A DNA stretch of 64,000 bases, from assembly GCF_002078875.1 (NCBI RefSeq), contig NC_034413.1:66522802-66586801 (forward strand), written 5' to 3'. How positions within the stretch are numbered: position 1 is the first letter of the stretch; the number at the start of each line of letters is the position of its first letter. The DNA comes from Numida meleagris (lineage: Eukaryota; Chordata; Aves; Galliformes; Numididae). A program made the translations under genes and the position numbers. Positions 1-13,523 of the stretch are shown here, piece by piece. The notes beneath the pieces are model-generated. The model worked only from the letters and a program-made list of their open reading frames with translations, was not told the DNA's origin and searched no databases.

Positions 1-317
1 GATTTTTTCTTCTACATGTTCACTGAGTTCCTCCCATTTTGCTACTGAAAAATTTCAGCAGCAGCAGCTGCAGTGAAACGATGCAGCCAAAACCAAGCAT
101 AAAACTAAGCTACAAACCTTCAGTGGATAGTTGTGTGGAAACCAGTTTCTCTACCAAAAAAAAAAGTATATCTTGAACATCTTGCTTTTATATATCCAAA
201 TAAAAAAAAATCGTATTCTCTGATGGTATCAGGCAATTGCTTGCAGCTGAATAGATACTACTAGCATTTTCCTGCTAATATTGTGACAGTAGCATTGTTA
301 TTGCTGTGATGGTCTTA

Positions 318-425
318 CAATATAATAGAAACAAGGTTTGTAGGGGGAGAGGTAATACCTTTTATTAAACTTGTTGGCGTAGCTGGAAGAACAGTGTGTC
401 TGTGCCCCTGGTGAAAGTTTTGTGC
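318..425 (+). repeat. Possible ancient interspersed repeat, unclassified
   Basis: The stretch from GGTTTGTAGGGGGAGAGGTA through TACCTTTTATTAAACTTGTT resembles an old sauropsid interspersed repeat that I recognise by wording but cannot name. No terminal repeats or coding sequence are visible. Confidence 0.3.
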
Positions 426-2985
426 CTGAAAATATCTGTTGTTTTCTTTTTTTCTTCTTCTGCAAGCAATTGGTCTTCTTCCCACAACTACTTCACAATT
501 AATTCATACCGACTATGTTGGAGAATCCTCTAACCTTTGCTGTCTTTGGCACAGCCACTGACAGACAATAAAAATCTCACTGTAAACTGGCATCCAGGGC
601 ATCTCCACCACCTTTGGAGGGAAAAATGTCCAAAAAGATGGGGAGGAAAACAACCTGGGCTGAGCAAGCAGCAGTCAGGTCTTTGCCCAAAGGACCCACT
701 GGTGGCTCCCACCTCATTGCTCCATGCTTGGCCCCAGCAAACAGCAAGTAGTAGGGCCAGAGTAGAGCTGAGCCACAATGGCTCAGCTCCTGCAAAAACA
801 AAGCTGGGACAAGGAGGGGTAGAACCACTTAACCAACAAAGACTTCTCTAAATTAGAGGTCAATACAGAAGAAGACTAAGAGGTTGTCTTAGTTGTCAGA
901 AGTGCCATCTTTTTATGATAATGGCAAGTACAAAGTCATTTATTTTTCACGTATTACATAGCAACACTTGTCTTGCAGTCAGGTATCGCAGGCATGCTTT
1001 CAGCACTGTGCTTTTAATGAGGAGCTTGATCCTTGTGTAAAATCAGCACCACAGCCCTTATCCAGCAAGAACTAACAAGGAACTATAAATGGCCCAATTA
1101 CCAGGCTGAAATGTCATTCACACATTTGTTATCTCCCACACCAACAGGGAAAAATAACACAGAGGCACAGTAGCTGAAGGCAAATTGCAATTACTGTCGA
1201 TTGAACTAGGACTTGCAAAGATCTTCATGTAATTCAAAGCTTTAAAATTTAACGTGAACTACATTCAGTTTTGAACATCAGTTGGGTTCATTAATGTTTA
1301 GGTTTAGATTTACCAAAAAGTCAAAATATCCTTATTAATAATATTAGCAGCTCTAACTGTTGCCAACATGATACTGTACTTAGTTTTAACTCATTACCTA
1401 AATTACTTTGGGAACAGTAGTGCTCAGGATGGAGGATTTCTGGAACATATGGTCATGGAGAAGCTGGACACCCTTCCCCCAAGTCACTACCACAGTAGTG
1501 CAGGGCATTGCACCTGAAGAAGAGATTTTGAATATTGGTCTTCTAATGGACTTTTCACTCGAATCCTAATCATTCTGTTGCTAAAGCATAGGCTGGTAAC
1601 CTTTGGAAAACACTAATGCACTATCCTCATCTAATTTAGATATTTGTATTTACTGTAAGATAGGGGTGCTGATACAAAACAGTCTTCCCTGGGTGGGTGG
1701 GGGAAATACACCAGCTCATAACATCATCATATTTAATATTTGAATTGTATTGTAATAATATGTTCTACGGCAGATAATGGTAGTGCTGTGGTCATAGCAT
1801 GGCAGCACTCAGTTTCTCCCCCATTTCCCATTTCTCAAAACACATCAGTTAATCCAAGCAGAAATCTAAAATAAAGCTTTTCCCCATAGAGCTAGCACAG
1901 AAAATTCCCAGTGAGTAGACGTAATTCCTCACCGCTTTCAGAAAAGTAACATTTTTTGTTCTTTTCCTGTCATGAACTGTTTTTGGCTTTTATACATCTG
2001 GATACATATCAATCAAAGATATAAAGATGAAATAAAATTAATGCACTGAATGTTTCACTTCTAAAGTACTAAGGAAAACTACAGGGCATGTCTAGATACC
2101 AGCACCATCAAGCTCCAACAGTCTGCTAAGAGTAATAGAACAGTGCTTGTATTCCCCCTCTTACCATGAGCTGTCAGCAAATTCACTAACTGGGGCTCTG
2201 AAATTGCTCATTGCTGGTGCTATCTGCAATGGGATAGGGATGAAGAGAGGAGCAGACATGGTGCTGAGATGGAGGATGTTGTTTTGTGGTTCACTCAATT
2301 CTAGCTTGATTTTATACTGGTGTAGATCAAATGTTTATAACATATTTGTGATGTTCTCCAGCCAAGAAGTATCAGGCAGCTTTTAACACATTTGCTTACA
2401 TTTGTGTACAAGAACACACTTGCTTTGAACTTGATATAAAACTAATTATGATAATACATATTGCTGAATGCAGGGAACTACAAGCACTGGAAACAATAAA
2501 CGTCTTATCTTTGCACCTCTGTGAATGATAATGCTTCAGGTTTTTAAGAGTGACATAACATTTTTATCTTTGGCATAACTTGTTTATCTGGTGGTTCTTG
2601 TTGAACTTTGCTATAGTGCGGGAAGACAGCCTAATTTTCAATAATTTTTGGTAAATCTCATTTTACCACCAATCCCCCAGAAACTTTTAAGTCTTGTATA
2701 GGTAGACCATGCTGTGGACTATTTTACTCTGAAGTGTTTTTTTTTTCCAAATTAAGACACAAACAAATGATATTAGAAAAAAATCTGGCTTAACAGCAAG
2801 ACAGTAATTATTCATGAGAATATTGATACAAAAGTCAACAATTTTTAACACAATAAAAAAGTACTCCTAAATTTTAGCTATTTTTGAAATTCTTAGAGTA
2901 TAAAACATAAGAATCTACTTACTGCAGCTGAGTAGGTCTTTCCTTTTTCCTAACTTTTGTTCTATTTTGGTAGGTGTTGTTTTGA

Positions 2986-3032
2986 ATTTTTTTCTTTTTT
3001 TTTTTCTTCTTATTCTTTTTTTTTTTTTTTTC
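2986..3032 (+). repeat. T/C-rich low-complexity tract
   Basis: About 47 bases of almost pure T with scattered C and one A, ending before CTGGTGAC. Low complexity, with no associated element recognised. Confidence 0.85.
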
Positions 3033-6000
3033 TGGTGACTATTAGGATGTAAGGTCAAGATAAATTACATTTTCTACCCATCATTTTTCTCCTACAGTAT
3101 CTTTCGCATCAGCATTTCCCTCAAGCTATACTCATGCTTCACCAGTTTTTTAAGCACAACAAGCAATCTAGAGGTTGCCATCTCACAGCAGAGTCAATCC
3201 AGCTAGCAGGAGAGGATATTATATTATTCTTTCTACTCGGCACACATCACTCCCTTGAAAGTATGTGCTCCTTTCCACTGTTTAATAAGAGAAGCTTTGG
3301 TCTTTGGATCAAATGTCACTTGCAGTACCTGCTGGAACAGTGATTTGTATTATGGATTTGCTGCAAAATGCACTACAATTATTATGGAAATTTTCCTTAG
3401 GAATATAACGGTCTGTGGATCCAGGAAAAAAAAGCACTAAACCACAGACAGACATGTAGATAGCTACTGGAATGGACAAAGCTACTTCATTCCTTTTAAA
3501 TATCCCCTGAACAAAATTGCCTGGGACATCTGGACAGCATGGTCAGCTCAGACTCAGCAGATTCTTTCCTCTGTCATGTGAATTTTTGGAGTATGGAAGA
3601 CTACAGCCCAGCATAAATCCTGACAGTACACGTTGCATCAATTTCTGCTATACATAACTGCAATCATTTACACTCTGGAACCACCATACAGCCAGAGCAG
3701 TGAGCCCCTCTCCTGTACTGCTTTCCATGGGGCAAGGAGAGAGGGACGTCCAACAAGGATTGTAAGATGTTTTTACTGTTAGTCCATGCTGCATAAGCTT
3801 ACACAGAAACAAAGGAAACAATTGGAAGTGTTTAAAAGAATTTGAATGCATCCTTACTTGAAGTTAAACAAGAATTTAATCCCTTTGCATGAGTGTTCCC
3901 TAAATTATAGCCTCATTTGTAGATTAAATTTGCCTGAGGACAAGAGTTTTTAAAGGGGCTAGATAATCTATGGCCATCCAACATATCCAGAGACATTATT
4001 AATAGCTCCAAAACAAAATGGTACAAAGTTTAAACATTCATGTTTCAGATATTAGAGTGTGGCTGGGATGTGTTTTGTATCTTTGTAGCCTGAGCTTAGG
4101 AAAAGAGCTTCCTTAGATTTTTTCAAGCATCCCACCACTGACAGAGACAGATTACTGAAATAGATGGTCTTTAGGTCTCATTCGGTTCTTAATCACTGGA
4201 TCCTGTGATGCAGTCAGGTAACATTTTTCTCTCCGAGCACATTAAAATTTGTAGGCGAACCGGATAACATTTTCTAAGCTTATTTAATATTTCCAATGTG
4301 GTTGTCAGATGGCTTATGAAATGTTTACCTTTACAGTGGTTTTCACGTCCCTCTTAATAAGTTTCCTCTTTGGAAATTAAACTGAACCATGATATTGTGC
4401 AAAGATATTGCCAATACTGCTGACCAGACGGAGTACTGACTTTCCTGAGGCCATTTTATAATTAAATGTTGGAATGTGAACGAGTTTACTCACTGAAGAA
4501 GACATTTCATTTGAATTCTTCTTTTTGAACTCCACCGTCTAGTGTTCTTAAAGTCTATCCACAAATTAAATACTATTCTGTGATGGTGCAAATTCCTGCA
4601 TGGCATTCGGCCACAAAGTTTTAGACCTCTGCGCACATGAAGGCCAGATGAAGCAAGGCGGATACAACCCAAAGCCTATGTGATGTGCAGGCATAAGTTG
4701 TGTACTCTGCAGTGATGCTGAAATTGTAAATTCAGAATCCCCAGCTCGCACAGCTGTGAGTCAAATCAAAGTAAAACAAGCAACAAATTTTAAGTGGATA
4801 CTGCCTCAGACCACCCAGAGTCGCTCTGATCGAGTTATGCTGTCAGGCAGTGGTATGTACTATTGGAGCAGCCCCACTGTGGGAAATTGGGTCAAAAATC
4901 TCAAGCAAAGCCAGATTGCTTCCTATTTCTATTACTATTTTGTGATTTTTAATGTCCTGCATGCCAAGCCCTCCAGCAGTACAAAAAGGAGACTTCTGCA
5001 GCTTCACATGGGGCCCATCAGAAGACATGTGGCTACTAGTAAATGGTAATTTTCTCATATTTAGGCTTTTTCTCTCCTGGTTGGTGGCATTTTTTCCCTA
5101 TATAAGTGCTAAAACACACACATGCATGCAACATGAAAGCTCCTGCAATCCTCTAGTCTGGCCACCTGCACTGTGGTGTCATGACCTTCTCCAAATCACC
5201 ATCATGAATATCCAAAGATGAATTTTCTACTTTGTCCCCACATAACTTCTGTCTTAATGCACTGAACTCTTCCACGGCTTGTGTTTACACCTTTTAAAAA
5301 TTTCTAATGATGATTTCCAGCCAGTCTAGACGTGGATAGTTCATTTTATCTTTCTGCACAGTGCATGCTTTCCTGACCCACTAACCATTATTACAGCTTT
5401 TCTCTAAACTCCCTCCAAATTAGTCAACATCTTTCTGTTAATGATGCATTCAGAGTTAACCTAAAAGGTGAAAAAGCATCACTAAATGAGCTCCTTTCTG
5501 CACTAGCGGTGGCTTAAATGAAAGTAAGCTCAAGCAAAAAAAGTTGATTTTAATGGTACTAGCAGCTGAGTGAAAGTCTGCTTAGAAGCGGAGCCACGAG
5601 GCAGATGGATGGTTACAGGAATTTTAACAGACTGATATGCTAATGTGGAGATGCCAATAAATAGAATCATTTGGATGAATATTTGATGGATTCAGAGCAA
5701 CATCATAAGATTTTCAATTTAATTAAAAAAGGTCTAGGAAATTAGAGAAAAACAGCAACATATTCTCTTCATACTCCTTAAAGGACATTGTTTCGAGGCT
5801 TTTTTGGTCCAAAAATAGGAAACTTTTGAAGACCAAGAATGGCAAATATACAGTCTCTTTACCTACAGAAATGCCAGAAAAGGAAAGAACTGAACTAGTT
5901 ATTGCCTTTGAATCAAGCAGAAGGGATATTTCAGGCAGGGAGCTTGCGGGAAGGAAGGGATTGCATTTGCTAATCATACATGCTATTCCTCTGTATCCGT

Positions 6001-9000
6001 GGATGGCCATACAATTTCTTTGGTGTTACAAGTGAACAATGACATGGAATTGCATGGAATTGCTTGGACTATATAACATGATTGGTTGTGTGGAGAGATT
6101 TGTACTAAAATATTAAAATATCTGCTCAAGAAAAGCAATAATCAGAATGCTAAAAAATGGAAGAAATTAAATGCCAGAGTCTAGTCATGAAATTGCTAAG
6201 GAAAATATTTAATCTTTTGTATCTTAGTTACATGAGTACTAATTCCATGACAAAGAATCTCTGGCAGGACTATAAAGAGAAAAATAAGCATAAAGCCAAT
6301 TTCAACATCAGATTCAATACCAAATAATGAGAATTTTTCCAATGATTCCCAGAGCTAAGGATTAATCTCAAAACATTTATGGAAATTCTTAAGAAATTAT
6401 GACTTCTATTGAAAGAGAAAAGAATTCTTGTAAATTTTTAATCTAAACTATACAGACAATTACATTAATAAGAGCAAATTATATCATGAAATATTTAGTT
6501 TTTTTCTCTATGCTAAATATTACTTTGAACATGATTCTCCTGAGAAGATTTGAAAGTTCAAGAAATACACAGAAACAAAACAGGAACAACTATTAAAATA
6601 TAATTTTGAAAATGTATTCACAGCATAGACCATTGCTTCCATCATTACTTAAAAAATGAAAATACTTTGGTGAGCTATTGCATTTTATTCTTCTTGTAGA
6701 CAGAGAGAACACATAATAAATACTTTGTGCAGTACGTTCATTTAATAGAAAAACAGCTCATGTATTATAGAACACATAATGTACAATTAACATCAAAGTT
6801 ATGGCAGAAATGCATAGCTATTTATTAATGTCTACATTTATTTTGTATTATGCCAAAGCTAACCAGCCATACATTCGCTATCATCCACAATATGTCTTGA
6901 TAATTAATCCAATTGTGAAATTTCCTAAATTGTATGCTGCTGTTACTTTTGTTATTATGGCTCCTCAACGTGACATTACTTTATAATTAATGCATGCCAC
7001 ATTTCCTTTAGGAGATGCACTGGTTTCTAGCCATCCTGCTCCTTAGCACTGACTCAACCTTGGATATATCCACACTGACCTACAGGCCGGGTCCCCATTC
7101 CCACCCAAGCACTGGCCCTTGGCTGCCCTCACACCTCCCAGTGATGCTGGGATGTCAAAAAAAAGAGTTTACCTGACTGTCAGGTGACTGTAGGACAGTG
7201 CATTGGGGATGCAATGTAAATGTGGACAAGTCCTCCCCCAGGCTGTCAGCTCCTCCCAGGTGGGAATCACTGCTACGAGGAGGCTACCTTGAAAAAGATA
7301 AGCATGTCTTTCTGTAAATAAGAGTCCTGTTCCTACATTTAATACAACTAACACATGTACTGACACATATTTATGCACATTTTATATATATAAAACAAAT
7401 ATAATTTACATATATGCATATGCACATCTATTTGTGTGTGTATACACACATCATACAAGCTATACAGAAGCAGAATCGTCCGCGTCTGTTCCTGCACACA
7501 CACCCTCCCCATCAGAAATACCTATTATTCTTATTATTCTTATTTCTTCAGGGCATGATCAGAACTTGCCCTGCGATAAGCTCTTCAAAAGTTTCTGTGC
7601 ACAGCACACACAGACTGATTTCCCACTCACTGTAAACTGTTTGTCTGGTCTCACAGCAGCTAGGGCACCACAGCTTTCTCTATATTTGCCTTTCTATTCT
7701 GTTTTACAGATTTTCTCTGCCCTTCCTTTCTGCTGCTTTCTTCTGACTTTTTTTTTTAATAAATTCATTTATTTTCTCGTTTTTATCTCTTTCTCTTTTT
7801 GTCTCTTGCTCGCTTTAGCTCACTCTGTTTCCTTGTACCTACTCTGCTGGGCTGCAGCTTTGATTTGTGCTTTTTCCATTTTATTTGGAGGCCGATAAAG
7901 GAGGGAGTAAGTGGCCCCATGTGCATGGAAGCAGGGATGCAGCACAAGGGCTGGAGCATCGGAGCTGGCTGCCTGGCATGTCACACAGCAAAGGACATGA
8001 AAGAGAAAAATTACAATTATGAAAGCCTGTAGCTCAAGGAGAGAAGCTGCAGTAAAGCACAGGGAGCTGACAGCCTGGTCTCAGAGGAGAAGAGCAAATA
8101 AACCTGTCCAGGAACGAGAAAGAGGGCTGCACAGATTGCTGCAGCTCAGAAACTCTGAATTAACCAAAAAAACCCTGCAAGCCAGGAGGGACCTGCATTG
8201 GGAAGAGAGGAAGAGATGCTTAGAAATCTTTTTCTTGTTGTTCTGTCTCACCTCATCTCCTTGAGGATTTGTTTCGTTTTGTTTTGATTTTCGGTTTTGA
8301 AGGTAACTAGCCAAGTATGAATTTTAGGAAAAAAAAAGAGATACAGATTTATTTATTCATTTAAAGGCCTCTACTCTTTCTTGAAAGCTTACTGCCAGGA
8401 ACAAAGGCAGTCCCATCTCCACTTGAGCTGAAATGGAGGTCCATCACAACTGTAGGGTGAGGCAGATTTTGCTCTCCAGTTAATGCACAAGGAGGTGGAA
8501 GAGTCCAAGTTTTTTAGATCCAAATATGATTTGGGAAAAATCATTCAAAATTTCTCCTTCCTCTTCTCTTTTTATTTTTTTAATGCCTGAAAGATTTAGT
8601 ATAAATTCCTCATACTTTCCTGTACTCAAATACCTACTTGGGCATTGTGTTACAACTTGGCTTTTATGAAAGCTATGGCTTACCTGTAATATTCGTTTCC
8701 CAGTTCTCTTTCCACACTTCCTAATAGTAAATAATGCACAGAAGACCTTATCCATTGTTTGTAATATGTAGGAAAATCAGCCATGCATCTCTCTCATCTC
8801 ACTGCCAAGAAGCCCCTTTGGATCAGCATCCCTTGGGTAGAAAGTCATTGGTCAACTGCTGTAGTGCCCAGCAGGCTTTGCAGCAATCTTTGTCAGCCCC
8901 AGCTCTTGAATTTTCTCACCTCAGACACACTGCCATATGCATAGGCATAAGAAGAGAGGGAGAAGAAACTTCTGGGGCTGGTGTACCAGGGTCTTCACAG

Positions 9001-12000
9001 ATGGCATCAAGTTTGCATTCAGGCACTGAAGACACAGTGAGTTGAAAACAAGTATCAGTGTTCATTGCAACCTTATGTCTCTTTTGTGGAATATTAATTC
9101 ATGAGATCAATTAGTCAATTAATCCGTGTTAATTTTGCTGTTTCTTCAAAGAGCTTTCACAGCAGCATTAATGTAAATGCCCCAATATTTTGGGAGATTG
9201 TTCTCTGTGCACGTTTATCTTATGCTTAACATAGGAACTGTCCTCCCTCAGTGCCTGGACAGCCATTTTAGAGGTGGCCTCAGCATCCAAGTCCTGCCTC
9301 TAAATTCCATTACACGTAGCTATGATTTTTTATTTCATCTTCTTATCTTTATGAGCCATCCTTGTACCATCACTGCCCCACAATCTGGTGTTCCTCTGTC
9401 TCAGTCACAGATGGCAATCCAGTGTGTAGGCCTTGGTGATTTCTTTGCTGACTGCTCACAACTGAACCTTTTTTACACCTAAAAATTAACCAAAACAAAG
9501 GCACAGCAAAAGAAAGGGGGGGCACAGAGTTAACATACCTTATGGCCTGCTGACAGTGTGGAGTATCTGCCCAACTAGGAGGCCATGGAGGTATGTGATT
9601 CTGTTGAGTTTTATGAGGAGCTAGATAATTTTTGTCAACGGTAAAAGCATTTGCAGCCACACTACAGCAGCGAAGATAATAAAGGCAATGCAACCCCATG
9701 CTCCAGGCAGTGCAGACAGTTCCAAGATGAGTCTCATCCTGCACATCTCTGCTGGTCAGGCGGGAGGTTCTGCGCGTAGGGTGCAGGGTCAGCTTTGGGG
9801 GTTGATGGTCCAAACATACACGACACGCTATGTTTTCTGCAAAAAGAAGAAAATGAAAGCCAAGCTAGTGTGAAGAGGAGAAAAAAAAAACATGACAATA
9901 TTTCAGTAAGCAGAAGAGAAATGAAAATAAGATCTGGCAAGAGACCAGCTTTAACTCTGAACCAAATCCAGCAGGCACTAGTGATAGCATATAGCTGTTA
10001 TCCCTACAGTGACAGAGAAAAACACCAAAACATATCATTTCTTTTGTGTCTGAAATAGGCCTTTGTCCTAGCTCCACAGAAGAGCATTCCAGACTGGATA
10101 ATGCAAGCAGTGTTATCGCAGTGCTGATGCTCTGGACAAGGTGCTTTGTGAGTAAACCAAGGTAAGTTTTATCGCTGTGTAACTAGTTATCTGTCCAAAG
10201 AATACTTACCATTTTCATTTTGTCATTAAGATGGATTCACTCTGAGTTCTTCCTTGGTACTGAGGCAAAAATATGCCTTCCCTTTGACTGCGTTATTTCC
10301 TTCCTATGCTTTCACTTTTCAATAGCATACGCAATTGTTTGATACACACGTATATAAGTAAGTACACATAAAATGATATTTTCATGTGCAGAAGTTAAAG
10401 AAAGCTTAGTCTTTACAGAAACACCCAAGAAGACCTAGATAAAGCATGCTGGTTGAATTTAAAACATCATCTGCCGTAGCAAAAAACTTTTCCAGGGACA
10501 GATGCTCAAATAAAGCAGCAAAGCTCCTCTGAAGTGAACTGAGCCATGACTGCTCCAGCTACAGATTTTGTCCATAGCAGATACCTCTGTGGACTGATCC
10601 TGATCCTGGCGAAGTCAGCCATGAAATTCCACGTATTTTCAGCAGGGCAGAATTGGTCCCAGTGTATACATAGAGCTGAATTGCTGAAAAAATGAAGGAA
10701 GAAAAAGGCGTTGTAAAGTTCCTGGTTTGCTAAGCAGATGGGAGAAAGAAGTCCAATTATAGTGTAAAGCATCATTTCACTAAAAGAAGTGTGAGTGCTG
10801 GAAGAGCTCTGAACAGAGGGGATTTTGCTCTGCCATGTGCAGTCTCCAGGAAACAAAAGGAAGGGTGTGACTGAAATGAAGACAGGCAGAATGTAATATT
10901 TTCCTTTGATGTGTAAACAGATTTAATGCAACAAAAATCAATGAGGAAACTCTCCAAAGGAGAGTATTTTAATGTGTTATCATATTTCACATAGATTTCA
11001 TAAAAATTCAATTTCAATTATAGCACAGTTTACAAACAGTGCTGTGCCTCCCTGGAAAACATATGGCCATCAAAACTTCAAACAAAATACTGCCAAAGCC
11101 GCTCATAAAAAATAAATACCCATAAGCCAGTGTGTTATTGTCCTTATAATGTTTGTTGAATGCCTATAATTCTTCTCGTGTCCGCCTCGGCTGTCAGCTT
11201 TCTGACACTCTGCTCTCCCTTTCACTTACCTCCCATGGAAGATGTCTTGGAGACAGAATGCAAGCAGGAAATATAGTGTGAGGAGCTCTTAATTATTTTG
11301 GATATTATCTTACATTTCCAGCGGGGCTGCTGCAGAAAAAGAAAAAAAAATCATAACCAACCCCCTGCAAAACAACAGAGTAGAATCAGCAGAGAGACAA
11401 CGGCTGAGAGATGGGATGGTGCTGCAGCACTTCTGCTGGAAATGGGGAAATAGACTCTGCCCCAACAGCAGAAAATGGTTCCCTGAGATCTCTGGGCTCC
11501 TGCACAAGCTCCTGCTTTGATAAATGAATAACCTGCCCCAGAGCTCAGTGTGTCCATGCCCGATGAGCTGCAGTCGTGTTGAAGCTTGGCACAGGGGGCA
11601 CTCAAGGTTGGCGCGACGCACCTTGCCTCTGGTCTCTCTGCAAGAGTCCGTGCAGGATCAGAGGGTGTTATGCATGCAAGTGGGGGCTCATTTTTGTACT
11701 TCTGTTAAGGGATTATATCAAAGTGGATTCTGTGCTTTTGTCACATAGGGACTCAGTGTTGCTTAATACACTGTGTTGTGCAACAAAAGGGCATTTACAA
11801 CTTACACATAAGGAGCTGAAAATAGATCAAACCATCCAGTACTGGCTCATAGCTGGCTCTTTCCACTTCAGCTAGAAGTTCAAGGGCAGAAGGAAGGTAA
11901 TGCTGGGGAGAATGGCAAATCTGGCTTTGAGACAGCTCTGATTCACCACACCAACATACAGCTTACCCTATAACCCAGTGACTACCGCCAGGATATCTGT

Positions 12001-12835
12001 GTCAAACCTCTTCTCATTAAGCTGAGAAATAGGCAAAATTCTATGGAAGAAGAAGTGATGCTTTTTTCCTACCTGTAATTTCCAAAAGAATCACTGCATA
12101 TCTCCGTGTCGTTCTGAACCAACGCAGAAATGAGCTTCATCCAGTAACAACAAAACTATTCCATTTCATCAGTGGAGACACATCTCTTCTGTCCTCTAAG
12201 AACATCCTACTGTCAGAAGGAGACCAACATGAACAAATGAAGGGCTGCCATGGTCGAGGGAGAACAAGGTGCCCTGTTCCTTGCTGAGCATCAGCTTTTG
12301 CCTCTGTAGTGGGTGCATGGAGAAGGGCATGTACTCACTGCCCTTCTAGACAATGTCATGCATAGGTCCCAGGGGCATTTGGAAATACTGGGATGGGGAG
12401 GGGGTGGGAGGTGGGAGCTACTGGTTTTAGAGGTTTTGCACGGTGCTTGGGCTGAAGAGAGAAGCTGGAGATGGAGGGAGATTAATATGGAGCAAATATT
12501 GATAAAATGCCAGGAATGTAGCAGGAGAAATGAAAAAAAGAAATATATGGAAGAAGGAAGACATTACTGATAGCATTAGTGAAGTGTAAGTGTGTGGGAA
12601 GAAAACGTGATGGATGCCAGCAAGGGAGGAAGAGCTCACAAAACTGATGTATTTCAGTTGTGAGAGAGGACACTGTTCAGAGCTATTACTTTTCCTCAGT
12701 ACACACCTGTCTAGCAAAGACTGTGATGGTGGAATGATGGCAGGCAGTGGTGTGGGCTGTGCCTCTGCAAGGATGTTACAGGTGGTACCAGCAAATTTTG
12801 TTCAACTTTCACTGGAACAGACATCCTATATAAAG

Positions 12836-12973
12836 AGGAAGGAAGGATGGAAGGAAGGAAGGACGGAAGGAAGGAAGGACGGAAGGAAGAATGGATGGAA
12901 GGAAGGAAGGAAGGAAGAAAGAATGGAAGGAAGGATGGATGGAAGGAAGGACGGAAGGAAGGACGGAAGGAAA
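12836..12973 (+). repeat. Imperfect GGAA tetranucleotide microsatellite
   Basis: About 138 bases are built from GGAA units, with interspersed GGAC and GGAT variants in a partly higher-order 12-base pattern (GGAAGGAAGGAC). The open frames across it on both strands (Lys/Glu/Gly/Arg on the plus, Pro/Ser on the minus) are artefacts of the repeat. Confidence 0.97.
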
Positions 12974-13497
12974 ACAGCCCATATTAGCTAGTCTGTGAAT
13001 CCTGGGGGGATGGTTCAATGTGCAGCCACTTCAGCACTAATGTGAAGATCTGGTAGAGATAATCCCAGCCCTGAACTTTCTGTCTCTGAAGGCTTGTCCT
13101 TGCTGGTGTATATAGAGCAAGTCTTCATGTAACAGGAAAACTGTGCAAAAATATGCATTATCTGCAACTGCTAGATACCTCTGGGACAGCCACTGGCTGA
13201 AAGGAGCATCCTATATTGGGAAAGGTCACCTGTCTGGTAAGGGGCTGCACACATAGTAAAGATATATCTATGAGAAGATGGCAGTTTTATACTTTTTTGT
13301 AGAAGGGATTTAAAATATATCATTGCTGTACACGCACTGACATTAATTCAGTGTCTCCAAAGGATGTATCTTACTCAGAGTAAGGCCAATCATCCCCACA
13401 TTTACCATTACAGGAAGGCATTTAGTGGCATGTTTTTTCCCACAAGTGGTTAATGTCTTCACTAAATAAGCCACTTTGATATACATATACGAAATAC

Positions 13498-13523
13498 ATA
13501 AATATATTATATATATATATATT
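13498..13523. repeat. AT-rich dinucleotide repeat
   Basis: About 26 bases of nearly pure AT alternation, with one interruption near its left end, in intergenic DNA. Confidence 0.85.

Larger units (their letters stand above)
1..7000. other. Intergenic, AT-rich, no gene seen
   Basis: Downstream flank of LRP1B. Apart from a possible old repeat near 318-425 and the T-rich tract near 3000, I see nothing recognisable. Open frames here are all under about 105 codons, lie on both strands, and have no splice-consistent partners or protein-like composition. Confidence 0.7.

Noticed and set aside
7434..7898. 154-codon open frame on the plus strand
   Set aside because: It has a hydrophobic, low-complexity middle driven by T/C-rich DNA. 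It shows no recognisable domain, no splice partners and no conservation evidence, and an overlapping frame competes with it. Treated as chance.
9370..9813. 147-codon open frame on the minus strand
   Set aside because: Composition does not resemble any family I know. It has no promoter, exon series or retroviral motifs. Chance in a GC-richer patch.
12614..13018. Lys/Glu/Gly/Arg-rich frame on the plus strand and Pro/Ser-rich frame on the minus strand
   Set aside because: Both are translations of the GGAA microsatellite.
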